A DNA stretch of 64,000 nucleotides from assembly GCA_020747065.1 (NCBI GenBank), contig JAGMVK010000009.1, forward strand, positions 682,001 to 746,000, written 5' to 3'. Below are positions 34,219 to 47,100 of this stretch, in pieces; the first letter of the stretch is position 1; each line of letters starts with the position of its first letter. Made by a program: the position numbers and the translations under genes. The DNA comes from Cadophora sp. MPI-SDFR-AT-0126 (taxonomy: Eukaryota > Ascomycota > Leotiomycetes > Helotiales > Ploettnerulaceae). The notes beneath the pieces were generated by a model that worked only from the letters and a program-made list of their open reading frames with translations, ran no database searches and was not told the origin of the DNA.

Positions 34219-35771
34219 ATCCTTTAATGGATCTCCACTGCTCGATAGGCTACGATGAACTATCGAACAACACGTGGATCTGGTCATCGATTTCATTTTA
34301 TCTTTGTAATTGGACACAATGTGATCTCACATCCCACTCGTTCTGCATATTTGGCTCGGCATGCGACAAAAATCGAGATATCAACATTCACGGAATGGCT
34401 TGTTTTTCACTCCTGGCGCCTGGACTTTCTCTCATGTTTTCTGACATGAGCACCCAAAAGCTTTTTCACACGGATATTCATTTTCCTACCTTTTACGAAC
34501 TGGCAACCCGGTAGATACCACCTAAACGACGTTGCGACCCCTAATTCAGTGGTTTTGATGGAGAGAAAGAAGATGTGCTGTTTCCCCATTCTTGGCTGAG
34601 CGCTGGGACTTTTGAGACATGCAGACAGCACACTATTCGACGGCTATTTTAATCACATGGAGAGAGAGGCACGGATGGAAAGCAGCAAGGCGATGCGAAG
34701 CAAAACGAAGTGGAGCAGAGCAGAGCAAGCGTACGGAGGTAGAGAAGAGATCAAGTGGACGGGCGATGGAATGGAAGGGACGGATCGTATGGGAGGATGG
34801 ATTGACGCGGTACCCACTTATTATCTTTGGGGGTGTGATGTTGGGTGGCTGGCGGCAGGAATTGCAAGGAAAAGAAAAGAATACCCGTCGTTCGATCGAT
34901 TGATAAGTAGCAACCAATCAGCGTTGAGAGAATCATGAAAAGAAACCAGACGATGCAAGTAAGCATCTGCAAGCAAAAGCAAAAGCAAAAGTAAATGCAC
35001 CGGCCGTTGGTGAGGTCCTGCACCTGATTTGCATTCCTTTGCCGTCTTGGATGATAATATTCCATTTTTCTGTTTCCCCGTTCATCTTGCCCTTCGCATG
35101 CCTCATCTATTTTATCTTCCTGTTTCTCAAGTTCTTAAGTTCTCAATTCCTTAGATCATATCCCTTGTAGGGAGGAGGTCAGAGTAGCGCGTATTTCCTT
35201 TGGAGCCTCCAGAGTCCCCGCGAGAGGGGTGGTTGGTAGGAGGTCGGTGGCCTCGCGTTGCTGCTCATGATCTAGGTATGCTATGTACATTCTCTTGCTC
35301 CCTGGCTTGAGAGACTTGGATGAGCGGTGGGTAGGAGTGGGTTGTTGCTGTCAGAGACAAGGTCTGGAGATGGGGATATTGGCATGCGGATGATGGATGC
35401 TTGAGAGCGAAGATGGATTGGTCTGGGTGTTTTAATCGAACGTTGATGGGGAGTTTTGAATTCGGTGTCGCTTTCAAAATTGTGCATAGTATGCCATTTC
35501 GAGAGTGAGAGAGGATCGGGTTGAGGAAGGGACGAACGTGCCTTCCCTTTTCGCTCCCCTCGGCTGCAGTCCCAGTCTCAACATCGTTCCTCCCCAATTG
35601 GGCAATACTAGCAACTCGCTTCCACAGGCTCGATTCTGCCTGTCCCGACTCCTTCGACCTTTCAATCCCATTTCCTCCAATCTCTCTTTCCATCTCTACA
35701 CATCCTCCATTCTCGTCATCCCCCTGTCTCTCGGCTCCATCTACTGTTCTATTCCGGTCATCAAGCGTTCA
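34219..35771. other. Intergenic, no firm gene
   Basis: Short frames lack motifs. A short GCAAAA hexamer run occurs near 34972-34993. The right end is CT-rich. Confidence 0.4.
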
Positions 35772-35930
35772 ATGCTGAGCGGCACCTACATTACCATCCA
35801 GTCCTGGTCTCTCACGCAAATCGTTGGTGCAGCTTTGGTCATTGGAGTTGCCACCGGCTGCACATTCTGTGTTGCTGCTGCGTGGTTGTTGCCTGATCTT
35901 GAGGGAACGGAAGGTGGTGAGGAGTGTTAG
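35772..35930 (+). CDS. Possible 52-residue single-helix membrane protein
   Basis: From ATG 35772 the frame encodes MLSGTYITIQSWSLTQ, then one hydrophobic segment (about residues 17-43, with GAALVIGVATGCTFCVAAAWLL) and an acidic tail ending EGGEEC. The frame is open upstream to 35505 without an ATG, so an upstream exon is possible. No family is recognised. It may be a real small protein or chance. Confidence 0.3.
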   Translation: MLSGTYITIQSWSLTQIVGAALVIGVATGCTFCVAAAWLLPDLEGTEGGEEC

Positions 35931-36149
35931 CACTCATTGAATACCTGCTCTCTGCCACTACGGCTACCAATACGTCTGTGATATAAATTCCGGATTCAAG
36001 CAACTAACACCCAGACCAATTGGTCTTCTGCTATAAGTCGTCAGCCTCGAGCGACACATCTATTTTTCAATATTAACCACAGTCTACTGACACTGATATC
36101 AACAATACCTCACGGCATCCAAGCCATCTCGGTGCAATCCACCGTCATT
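35931..36149 (+). promoter_or_regulatory. Presumed DMC1 promoter/5' leader
   Basis: This lies between the small frame and the DMC1 start. No specific element is recognised. Confidence 0.35.
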
Positions 36150-37773
36150 ATGGCCGGAGGTTCAGTCTATAATGGCAATGCTGGTGATGACGAGGAGGAG
36201 GTTCGTAGGCAATGTCCCAAGTCCCAACCGCGACAGCAAGCTAACATCATGAAGGGTCACATTGTCGACATTGAAGAGATACAAGCGCATGGTATGCTCC
36301 CGTTGTTCTCTTCATTCCGTTGCCGACTGATGTGACTAGGAATCGGTGCTGCTGATATCACCAAGCTCAAGGCTCAGAATATTCATACTGTTGCGGTATG
36401 TCTCAATGTACCGGCTATAGGTGTTGACATCTGGTGACACTGATTCGCTCTAGACACTGATCTCTACAACTACGAAGAGGCTCCTTAAGATCAAGGGATT
36501 CTCAGATACTAAGGTTGAGAGAATCAAAGAAGCTGCCAAGAAGCTGTCAGTGAGTACACTTACACGGACATCGTTGGAAGGTCGACTAACAATGTATAGC
36601 CTACCGCTGGATTCATCACTGCTGGAGAGCTTGGTCACATGCGCAAGCGCTGCGTCAGAATTTCGACTGGTAGCAAGCAACTTGACGCTGCTCTCAATGG
36701 GTAAGTCGGCTTTACATGCTTGGCAACAGTCGCTAATGTTGAAACAGTGGCTTCCAAACTATGAGTATCAGTGAGGTCTATGGAGAGTTCAGTAATTCCC
36801 CGACTCCCGTTCCAGATCTTGAACTTTGCTGATTTACTAGGATGCGGTAAAACTCAACTCGCGCACACCATGTCAGTCATTGCACAACTTCCCAAGGTTG
36901 GTCCCAGTTCTATACATCTTGGCACTGCTGATAAGGTTCCAGGAGATGGGCGGTGCTGAAGGAAAGGTTGCATACATTGGTAGGCCCGATGCGTCCCCAT
37001 TACTCTTCCACAACTGATCTCAGGAGATACCGAAGGTACTTTCCGTCCGGAGAGAATCCAAGAAATCGCCGAGCGCTTCGGTGGTAGGTACCAATTTCCG
37101 AAACCTGTACATCCACTTGCTAACGTTGCCAGTCGACCCTGATCAAGCTTGTGAGAATATTGCCTACGCTCGTGCACAGAACTCTGAGGTATATTTACGA
37201 TCCACTTCAAGACTCTTCCACTAACAGCAAGCAGATGCAAACCGAGCTATTAGAAGGTCTCGCCGCTAACTTCGCCACCAATGAATACCGTCTCCTCGTT
37301 ATCGACAGTGTCATGTCTCTATACCGCACCGACTACTGTGGTCGTGGCGAGCTTTCTGAACGTCAACAAGTTCTTGGTCAATTCCTTCGTCGTGCAACAC
37401 AAATGGCGGAAGAGTTCAATCTGTGCGTCTTAATGGTATGTCTCGCGCACCTCCGCACGCTGACAAAGCTGATGGTGCTACAGACAAATCAAGTCATGTC
37501 GGATCCTGGTGCCAGTGCGCTTTTCGCAGGAGCTGATGGCCGAAAGCCTGCTGGAGGTCATATTCTCGCTCACGCTTCTACCACTAGGCTTCTTCTTCGT
37601 AAGGGTCGTGGCGAGGAGCGTGTTGCTAAAATTGTTGATTCACCTGGTATGTCGACTCGAGATTTTGACAATGAACGTATGTCGAAATATAACTGACATC
37701 TCCAGACTGTCCTGAACGAGAAGCAACCTACATCATCACAACCGGTGGAATTAATGATCCCGAGAAGGCTTGA
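36150..37773 (+). CDS. DMC1: Meiotic recombinase Dmc1
   Basis: Thirteen exons: join(36150..36200,36255..36291,36340..36395,36454..36549,36600..36700,36748..36791,36841..36896,36943..36979,37027..37083,37133..37188,37235..37435,37484..37646,37706..37773), 340 aa. Dmc1 is the meiosis-specific RecA-family strand-exchange protein. The N-terminal helix-hairpin region reads [19 protein letters not shown] and [20 protein letters not shown]. Walker A is GEFRCGKT (126-133), and [28 protein letters not shown] and Walker B LLVIDS (Asp221) follow. [10 protein letters not shown] and [27 protein letters not shown], with His after GG, separate Dmc1 from Rad51, which has Asn there. Intron 1 (54 nt, GTTCGT..CTAACATCATGAAG) is stop-free and in frame; I removed it because its retained product would interrupt the usual link to DIEEIQAHG. 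Confidence 0.93.
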
Positions 37774-38049
37774 TTTTGATTTCCTAGTGATCGTCGATCA
37801 CTATGTTACAGTTGCATATATTGCTAAGTGTGGGAAAGGTTAACAGTGCATATCATGGATGGAGCTTGAGGAGTTGCTGTTGGAAAATAGCCTTTGCTTG
37901 ATCTTAGCGTCATCAGATTAGATTAGATTTCGGCTAGAATTTCCAGTAAAAAGTTGCAACAAAAGCTTCACCTTCATGACACCTCAAGAATGCTTACTCG
38001 CAACAACTCTACGAATGTATGATATTCGACACCAGCTGTACTTGAAAAA

Positions 38050-39045
38050 ATGTCGCAAATAGGGGAATACACGATTCTCCCACTCACAATTCCTTCCACG
38101 TCCGCAAATCCCAAACCAACCACCCATACAATCTACCTCCGACCTCACGCACCCAAGATTCCAACCGAGAACGACTCACGAAGTCTCTTCCTCGTCAATG
38201 TCCCAATTGATAGCACATCCGCCCATCTACGGGCACTATTTACCTCCCTAATCGGCGCGGGCAGATTCGAATCTGTATCCTTCGAGCACGAGAAGAAGAG
38301 CACCACTCCTCCAATAACAACACTCGCTATTGCAGGCACAGGTCCAAATAAGAAGCGCAAACGCGGAGACGATGCGCCAAGCTCAGAAGGACTTGATCTT
38401 CCTCTGCCGCAGATATGGGATAGAGAATTGCGGAAGAGCGGGAGTACGGCTGTGGTTCTGCTGGTCGACGAGAGGAGTGTGGAGGGGGCGATGAAAGCTG
38501 CTAAGAAGCTGGGGAAGAAATCGAAAGAGGGGGAGAGGTATATTTGGGGCGACGGTGTCACGATATCATCTTCAGGGAATGAGAGAGCCAGGGACAGAGG
38601 GCAGAAAGAGAAGGGCGGTGTCCCCGCTCTAGGATCAGCACGCTATGCCGCGCACCAGAAACTACGATTCCCCTCGAAAGTCGAACTTCAGAAGAACGTC
38701 GACGCCTTCATGACAGCCTTCAACGCGCTCGAAGAAGCCAAAGCCCTAGAAGCGAAGCGCGCGCGCAACGTGCCCGACGAGGACGGCTTCGTGACCGTCG
38801 TCCGCGGTGCTGGGCGGGCCGGGCCTGCGCGCGTGGAGGACGCGGAGAGGAAGAGGGAGGAGCTGGAACGAAAGGAGGAAGAGAAGAGGGAGGGGCTGAG
38901 GAAGGGGGATTTCTACAGGTTTCAGGGGAGGGAGAGGAGGAAGGTGGAGATGGGGGAGTTGGTTAGGAGGTTTGAGGGGGATAGGAGGAGGGTGGAGGAG
39001 TTGAAGGGAAGGAGGGGGAAGGGGGGGTTTAGGCCGGAGAGTTGA
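38050..39045 (+). CDS. RRP7: Ribosomal RNA-processing protein 7
   Basis: A single exon of 331 aa. Rrp7 belongs to the UTP-C/CURI complexes of the small-subunit processome and is needed for 18S rRNA maturation and 40S assembly. An N-terminal RRM-like part includes SRSLFLVNVPIDSTSAHLRALF, a basic KKRKRGD patch and STAVVLLVDERSVEGAMKAAKK. The long charged helix then leads to the family's C-terminal signature: DEDGFVTVV, KGDFYRFQGRERRKVEMGELVRRFEGDRRRV and FRPES at the end. The ATG at 38050 is the first in frame. The 3' part is strikingly G-rich on the plus strand, reflecting AGG/GAG codons. Confidence 0.9.
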   Translation: MSQIGEYTILPLTIPSTSANPKPTTHTIYLRPHAPKIPTENDSRSLFLVNVPIDSTSAHLRALFTSLIGAGRFESVSFEHEKKSTTPPITTLAIAGTGPNKKRKRGDDAPSSEGLDLPLPQIWDRELRKSGSTAVVLLVDERSVEGAMKAAKKLGKKSKEGERYIWGDGVTISSSGNERARDRGQKEKGGVPALGSARYAAHQKLRFPSKVELQKNVDAFMTAFNALEEAKALEAKRARNVPDEDGFVTVVRGAGRAGPARVEDAERKREELERKEEEKREGLRKGDFYRFQGRERRKVEMGELVRRFEGDRRRVEELKGRRGKGGFRPES

Positions 39046-40350
39046 GCTTTCGGGATGCTTGCTTGTCTTGTCTGATTTTTTTTGGGTGCCTGGCTCTGGC
39101 TGGTTTGCTGTTCGTGGGCAAAGGAGAATCTTCTCCTGTCCTGGTCGGTCTGCATGGGAATGTGCTTGGTATGACTTACACTTTCCTTCCCTCTCTCCCC
39201 TCATTCCTCGCTACTGCCTTACCCTCCTCATCAATCATCCTTCTCTCTTCATTTCACGAACATCCACCAGAGAAAACCAACATGATGACTCCGCGGGGCC
39301 ATACTAGCTCCCCACCTCCTCACCTCTTCCACCTATACAAGTCCAATCCTTGTAAGGTAGTGGAGATGAGAAGGAGAGAGCGATGCCTACAAAAACCGCA
39401 ATAACAAAATCTTCTCAACTTGTCTGATTGGTTATTGCCTCCCTCTTGCTTTTACGTTTAAATTGTGTGTCTAGATTGATCGCTGATTCGGACTGGGAGT
39501 AGTTTAATTGCAATTGCATCTGTGGGCGGTTATGGCACTTAGAGTAGGTGAGAAAATGGCCAGGTAGCTCTAGGGAATGTTGGATCTTGGTTGTTACGTC
39601 TAGGTAGATTCGGGGAATGTGTAGCTATGGAAGGTGGCGTTCGAGGGTTGATAAAGCCCGACTTGAGGATCAGGGAATGATGGGACTGAGGGTAGATAAA
39701 TGCCGGACAGAAAACGTCCTACCTGGAATCTAGATGCCATTGGCTTTGGTAGAGCTTGAATTCGTACTCTTTTTAAAGCTCAAAGTGAGGCAAGAGACAG
39801 TCTCCTCCCGAGTCCGGGTTTCTTGTACCTGAGAAACTTACATGTCCATATTTAACAGTTCTCTTTGAAGTGAGTTTTGATGTGTGAGAGGAAGGGAAGG
39901 GTTTCTGTGTATCAGTCTTTCTTCTGTTTTTCACACACGTCAAAGAGTAGCCTGTTCCTTTGTCATTTTTCATTCATTTTCATTGACTTTTGGCTTCAAT
40001 ACATCACAACGCAACTCCATGCAGGAGACTTTGCAGAAAACCCCAATTTGTCCCATTCAAATCCATGTTCATCATGTCGCCAGCTTAATCCATGATAGAC
40101 ATAGGTAGATATCCTGACTGCCCGTAGGCTAGTGCAAGGTAGGCATTCATAATTCCCTGATTCCCTCGCGAAAGCAAATCAATGCAGAACGCCAGACCAG
40201 ACCAGACATTGAATCATGATATACCAGCCCCATGTACGCCTAACACCCACGCAGTAAAGGACTGTTCAGCTCATGCAATTAAAAGCAACGTGATATCAGG
40301 GTGTGACTTCCTAGTCGAGAACCAGGACCAGACAATCTCAAGCACGAAGC
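39046..40350. other. Convergent intergenic region
   Basis: This is the 3' flank of RRP7 and of the dienelactone-hydrolase-like gene. Only short frames, no motif. Confidence 0.5.
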
Positions 40351-41482
40351 TCAAGCAAGGTACTTCGTAAACCAGTCAATCGCCTGCGTCTCAGCCTTGT
40401 CCGCCCAACCTCTCTGAATCCCATCATCCGGCACAGCCCTAACAGCAAAACCATGCTTCGCACCAGGCATAACCACAACCTCATGATCGCCCTTCTTCTT
40501 GACCTCGAGGATCTCTTTCATCTGTCTGATCAGCGGTCCCTTCATCGCCATGTCCGTCTCGCCAACTGCGACGCTCAATGGAACCGACACAGCTTCGACG
40601 TCGCTTGGGACTTGGACGAATGAGGGGTGGGCGGTGAATGCGCAGTCGACGAGTGGCAGGGCGTCAGAGGAGGTTGGAGAGCTGCTGGTGCTGGCTGGGA
40701 TTTGGGAGGAGTGGCGCTTTACGCGGTGAGAGGGCTTGTCGGCTGCGAGGAGGAAGGTGTATTGGCCGCCCCAGCAGAAACCACAGACGGCAATTTTGAG
40801 GGAGGGTGTTTCGAAGGGTGGAGGAGAGGTGCGGAGGTCTTGGAAGAATTTGAGGATTCGAGGACGGCAGACTGAGAGGGGGCGTTAGCTTGTTTCTTTA
40901 AGGAATTGTTCCAGGACTAGGATGGTGAGGAGAATCTCGAGCTCGGAAGTTTGATCTCCGAGAAGAATATGTGGAGGGATACGTACCGCTGGAGCGAGTG
41001 GTGATGAGCCATGGCAGAGCGTAGTACATTGCTTGAATGGCGTAGAAAGGCTTGTAGATGATAGAGGTGAGGATCGAGGCGGGCGCCATGAGGTTCTCCA
41101 TGACGTGAAGACACTTCGAGGACATTGCGTGACCTTTTCGAGCGATTGTTAGCCAGGTACTTTCTTGAGTTTCATTATAGGAAAACAGAAAGAGAATTTA
41201 AGGGAGTTCGATCTAAGAATCTCAAGTGCAAAACCTACCATTCATGAAATCAGGGCAATAAACCAAGAAACCACCCTTCTTCGCATACACATCGCAGAGC
41301 ATTCGGTTGTTGACGAAATCATAACCAAACGCATCTGTGATCATGACGACTATACCCTTTGGTGTAACGCCAGCTTCAGGGTAGGCTACATAGGTCTGGA
41401 GGCCATGGATCTCAGCTACAGTGCCAGTGGGGGTACCAGTGTGAATACTGCCTTTGAAGCAGTCTGCGCAAGGTCCTGTCAT
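40351..41482 (-). CDS. Dienelactone hydrolase family protein
   Basis: The model is complement(join(40351..40871,40987..41133,41239..41482)), 303 aa. The family hydrolyses dienelactones and related esters through a Cys-His-Asp triad. The spliced protein starts MTGPCADCFKGSIHTGTPTG. It contains GIVVMITDAFGYDFVNNRMLCDVYAKKGGFLVYCPDFMNG, the nucleophile elbow GFCWGGQY (Cys), the acid region VGETDMAM and the histidine in PGAKHGFAVR, and it ends AIDWFTKYLA. The open frame continues upstream of 41482, but MTGPCADCFKG matches family starts. Both introns are phase 1. Physiological substrate unknown; aromatic-catabolism genes are not adjacent. Confidence 0.9.
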
Positions 41483-44172
41483 TGTTCCTGCAAGATGCTG
41501 CACTGAATAGGACAATGTTTGTTTGCAGTTGTGATCTCGAGGGAGGGAGAGTTGCGTTGTGGTGTTGAGTGGAGTGGAAGAGGAAACGGCTCGAGAGGTG
41601 AGGGGAGGTTGGGGTTGAGGTGAAGCTGTGCCGTCTCTTAACGTTCCTTCGGCTCGGATCGATCTGGAGCTGAGATTGGAGGTCAATTGAGCTAAGCTTT
41701 TTTGATCGACGCAGGGATCCTGCAATGTGGGGGCCGAGACCGGTCAGCACTATATCTCTATTTGTATCTACATCGAGATGCTTCTTGCTTATCAAGATAA
41801 TGTCGGTGTGTTAAGAATGACAGAATATGATATGATATAATGCGGTATCGCCTTGTTTGCTGATCCTTGTCCACAGTACTGGTTCTTGCCAAGGTGCGGT
41901 AGGACGGAACAACAAAGCAGTACTTTTGAGGCTGCAGTTACGCAGAAGTTCGTAGGGAAGAAGGAAGAGAGAGGGTAGCACTTGATCAATGTTACATGCT
42001 GTACACTACTGCCACTCCACACTGTTGCATGCATGTGATCCAACTTTTGGCTCTTCTACATGATTAGCTCAGACCGCCGTCCCAGGAATGCAGAGTGTGG
42101 TTTCACCAGATCTTCGGCTTCGGGTGTCACCTTCGGACGGACGGACGGGTTGGGAGTGAGACTTCTCCTTGCTTTCGAACCTGTTTTTATAACGAGATGC
42201 TGGCGGGTGTTGAATTCTTTCCATCGGGTCAGGAGTTTGAAGCTTGGCGACACGATGGGGTGAAATGGCGTTTCGGTATGACGGTGTATTACGAACAAAT
42301 GTTCGCATAGGGATCGGAAGCTTGAGAACCATTACTTCGGATTTAAGTTTTTTTTGGAAACGGGAGAGGTGCTTGAGGGGTACTATTTATCTTGAGACTG
42401 GATGTGGAGTTTGTCACTCACAGGTTTCCCAGCCAAAGTACACTCGATGTTGCTCGCAGAGTTGAATATCATGACCCCATGCATTGAAACTTCTAATTAA
42501 CTGTTCGACAGTTATAGAAAGAATGGAGACTTGTGAGTTTATCATATGATGAAGGTGATTCATTGTAGCACAGCCGATCGTTTAGAACCTGGATGCTGGT
42601 TCAGCTATGAACTCATGTAGACTCATGACTTTGAGGCGAATTCTTAGGCTGATGAGATGCTGGATGCCTCCACGAGTAGATGGAATTTATGTCAACAAGC
42701 CCCCAGAAGACCAATCACTTAGATGCAATTACTGCCGAATCAGATCCCGGTCAATTGTATAGTCGTAGATGGTTTCCGAGATCTATAGCGAGCAAAGACA
42801 AGCTTTCTTCAAATCGTGAGTTGTCCAATAGTATCTGTCCTGCACCGAGCCCTGGCCTCAAGATCCGAAGCAGAGCCACTGAATAACTTTAGCGAACTCC
42901 AGATTGATAATGGTGCCAAAAATATATTATCATACTCCACTCACATAGTCCAATATCTTCAAAGAGAAGTCTCGCCGCATTTGAATGACAAATGGCTGGC
43001 ATTGTGAATACTCTGGGCCCTAGCAAGGTCGCAGGGATAGTGGTGCGTCTGCGATCGCAAGTGGGCACAACAAGAACAAGAAATCATTCTCGTCCAGTGC
43101 AATTTATTGATTGATCTTACACGTACTTGGAACGTCATGCAGGAAGAATGGACAACAAATTACCACCGAGGTTAATATGCTCCCAAGTTCATCAGCAATA
43201 TTCAATCCAATGGGTGAACCTCGCTTAGCGAATCATAATAGAATTGTCAACCCTTAATCACTTACCTACTGTTAAAGATTGACAACAGCTACTGGAGAGA
43301 GATTTTTTCAGTATTGCATATTTACCTATCTTATTCCTCACTGCCACTTCTTCTCTCGTCAAGACTGATCATCTCTGCACAAATCAATCTCGACTAGCCA
43401 AGACCAGATGAAGAAACGTCAACAAACACCAAGCAACAACAATCCAGCAAAACCCAACCTACGATATACCCCACTTGGAAATGTTCGCGGCAATTTTCGC
43501 TGTCAATCCGGGCCTCGAGCTCCATTATTCTCAGGGAGGTACTGGGTAAAGCCCTTTATTGTCTTGTTCATATATCTCAAGACTTTCGAAAGACATGTCT
43601 TATCGTCTTCCCGTAACATTCCAGATGTGGCAATTGCTAAATGTCCGTTACATTCAGCAATACCAACAAGTCACAATCCCTTCAACAACCCAGCTATTAT
43701 CACAATCCACACAGCAACCACTTCCCTCTGCCCCAATAGTACCAACCATCTCTACAAATGTGCCCGCAATTACTTGCAGCCCACAATCACTACTTAAAGT
43801 GGCAGTGACCTTGATAGTGTCCTACTCCTAGCAATAGTTCGACCGAACTTGCAAAGCATTTTTGTGCAATTGGTCGTCCAGGTACGAGAGAAAGATGGAG
43901 GAGAGAGCTGCGGATGGACAGAAGTATGGGATGTGGAGTATTCTGCTGGTACCCTGTTGAGCGCAATGATTTACGGGACGTCAGTAAATTCTCAATGTCG
44001 ACTTTATGCTTGGGGTCTTCTTTTGTACTGATTTGAGAGCCACAGATTTCAGTGCCATAAGGTGGCAGCAATATCACGTGGCCCGACGCGAAGGACGCGA
44101 CAAAACTTTCCAGCACGTCCCCCTCTCATTTTGCTTGAACGTTTCCACAACACGTCAACCACGAAAAGCTTC
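41483..44172. other. Large divergent intergenic region
   Basis: 2.7 kb without a supportable gene. Short frames (for example 43595-43831, Gln/Ser/Thr-rich) have no motif or splice support. Confidence 0.45.
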
Positions 44173-47100
44173 ATGATGAGGCTCCGAGTGACTGTTCGAC
44201 GTCATGGATTGCCTGAAACCCCAATACTCTGGAGCATTGATACGGAGGCATCACCTACGGTCTACCAACTTCTTGAGCAGATCAACGAGGTCATTCCCGT
44301 TGAGACGAATGGACAGTGGGGTTTAGAGGATTATGCGGTGGAGTTGAAGGGCGCAAACGGGGTCAATTATGAATGTCTTCACTTTCAGCCTGTTGATAGC
44401 GTCTTGAAAGAAGAGGACGAGGTCATGTTCGTTCGCCTTCTATACGTCTGCTCTGTGAAATGCACAATTGGTACTGACTCTACGTGACTTCCCAGCATCC
44501 GCCCACTGCTCACCCAAGACCTGAGAGTACGACAGATATCTGGCAGACATCAAATTTCGGACGATGGAAAGCGCTTGTACGATGGCCTTGCTTTGGGCAG
44601 ACCACTTCTACGAACTCCAAGCCGGCCTGCAGTAAACATACCTCCACGAAAGAAGCGTAGGATTGCATACAACGCGGACGAAGAGGAGGAGAGAAGCTTC
44701 GCCGCTTTACAAGAGGCAGAAGGCGATGAAGACGGCGCGAGCCAACAACTTCTCCTTACGGCTGATCTCGACGACTGGGACTCCGAAGACGACGAGGATT
44801 TTTGTCCTGGGGATGATGACAGCGATGCAGACGAGGATGATGAAAATAAGCAGCTTATTGTTCATGCCGATGCGGAAGAAGATGAATCTGAGGATGACGA
44901 AGACTTTGCTCCTGATTCAGATGATACAGATGAGGATGGTGATGACAAGCAACTGGTGATCCATGCGGATTTTGATAACGCAGATTCTGATTCTGAGGCT
45001 GAGGACGATGTACCGGAAGGAGACGGAGATGGAGGGCGAGAGGACGATGATTTCGAACAATTCGAGGACGAAGATACGGGATCTGAAGAGCACGACACAA
45101 AGGAAGTCGATCCTGCTTCTTACCTGGTTGGAGACGAAGTCGACGATACAGGAGAGACTGCTCTCAACGGAATCTCCGACCCAGAACTCCGAGCTAAGAT
45201 CCGTAAGTTACATTCAGCCTTTCCTAAGTCCCATTTGGCTGTCTGCAAATATATTCTTAATGGGAAAGGAGTTGAAGGGGATATCGGAGAGGCATACGAA
45301 GTCTTAGCTCGGGGTTTTCATCCTGTCAAACCGAAAAACGAGATTACTGAGAATTACCAAGGCAAGGGCAAATCTCCAGCACGAAAGAATCGTTCGAAGT
45401 CAAGATCAAAGTCAAGGTCAAAGTCCAAGTCGCCTACTGTTGATGAAGAAGAGGGAGAAACTGATGAATCCTCGAATGAGCTCTTCAAACATTATGACCA
45501 ACATGGACTGCCCCCAGGATCTATCAAGTCTGGAAAAGCGCTGTCATTTATGGCTGAAGCTGCAAGAAGCTCACCAGCCGCGCCTCAGACGTCTGCCGGA
45601 TCTTCTTCAGGAAGCAGACCTGTCAAATTTACCGAGGAAGAGCAAGAGGACCTTTCGAATGGTCTCGCATCAACTCTAGCTATCGACAAAGACTCCCAGG
45701 AAATCGAATCAAGCAAAGATTCAAGTGATAGCGACGAGTCCAGCGATGATGATGCTGATGGTGATGATTCAAGCAGCAGTGGTAGCAGCGAGTCGTCTTC
45801 TGATGACGAGAAGATGGCAGATGCCATGGCCTCCTCATCCTCTGAAAGCAGCAGTGACAGTAGTAGCGAATCCTCGAGCGACGATGATGCCCCAGAAGTA
45901 GAATCGAGCAAGACCAAGCCGCATACCGCTTTGCCTGCCCCTCCGCCTAAAGCAGAGACATTCTCTAAGGCTAAACCTCAGCCAAAAGAAGGTTTAGGCA
46001 AGAGCAGCACCAGAAGTAGAAATGCGCGTAGAAGGAACGCGAATCTGTTGGATCGGTACAAGAATAAGGGGATTCTGCCAGCTGGTACCACTTTGGCAGA
46101 GCTTTCCCAATTGAAGTTGAACAGCAATTCCACACCCGAAGAAGCCGCAGCTGCCTTAGAAGCACTCAGAGCACCGAAAGTCTCGACTGGGAATGACGAA
46201 AACGCGGAGAATACTTCCAATGCCACTGAGACGCCGAGCCAAAAAGCAAATGCAGCCCAACAAGAATTCGAACGTCGAAGAGCAGAGCTCCTTTCATCTC
46301 TTGCCGAGGGAGGCGTTGAAGTCGGTTCAGAAACACCAAAGAAAGCCCGAAAATCAGCTACCCCTGCACAAACACCGAGAGCTATTTCGGCCCAAGCAAT
46401 CCCTGAAGTCGGACCAACCACCGGCTTTCTTGCAGCTGAGGCGGAAGCAGGCAATGCGTCTTCGACTTCGAAAGTGTTGTCTGAAGCGACAATAAAAGTG
46501 ACAGACGCTACAGATGACGGAGAATCCAGACCTTTTACAGCTCCAGAGGCCCCAAAGGAGCTGGATACCGCCATCCAGTCACCCGTACCCCAATCTGCAT
46601 CAGAAAATTCCAGTCAAACAGGACCCCGGCGATCGAGACTGAATCTTGGTGCTGGCCGCAGAATGCTATTTGGTGCATTGGGTCTCAGGACTCCGAAGAC
46701 TAAGACAGACGAGGAGAAACTCAAGAAGGATCTCATGAAAGATATCAAACCCTTGATTACTCCAAAGCCTGTTGAGGAACCAGAGTCTATCGAGGAAGAG
46801 GCTGATGAAGACCCGGAAGCCTGGAGAAGCAAGATCATCTATCGAGCTGTCGAATGTGTCCAGGAGGATGTCCTTGAATTGAGTGAGCCTCCATTCCCAT
46901 TCGTCCAGCGATGGGATCCCCAGCAACGGGGTGGATGGTCTCAGAAAGGGAAGCGTAAGAACCAACAGGCTCAGCAATATGACGACGAGCCTCGTGCTTC
47001 CAAGAAGCAAAAGCGCCGCAAAGGAAAACACACCTACGCTAAGGAGCAAGAATATCTAGAGGCCTCATACGAACCAAGCTACCAAGAGAACAGCATTGTG

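Noticed and set aside
34972..34993. GCAAAA hexamer repeat
   Set aside because: Only about three copies; too short to call a meaningful repeat.
43595..43831. Gln/Ser-rich 78-codon frame
   Set aside because: Low complexity, no motif, no splice partners and no recognisable start context.
44855..46574. Several Ser- or Leu-rich minus-strand frames
   Set aside because: They are antisense to the acidic and Ser-rich blocks of the coilin-like gene, where GAN/TCN codons suppress stops.
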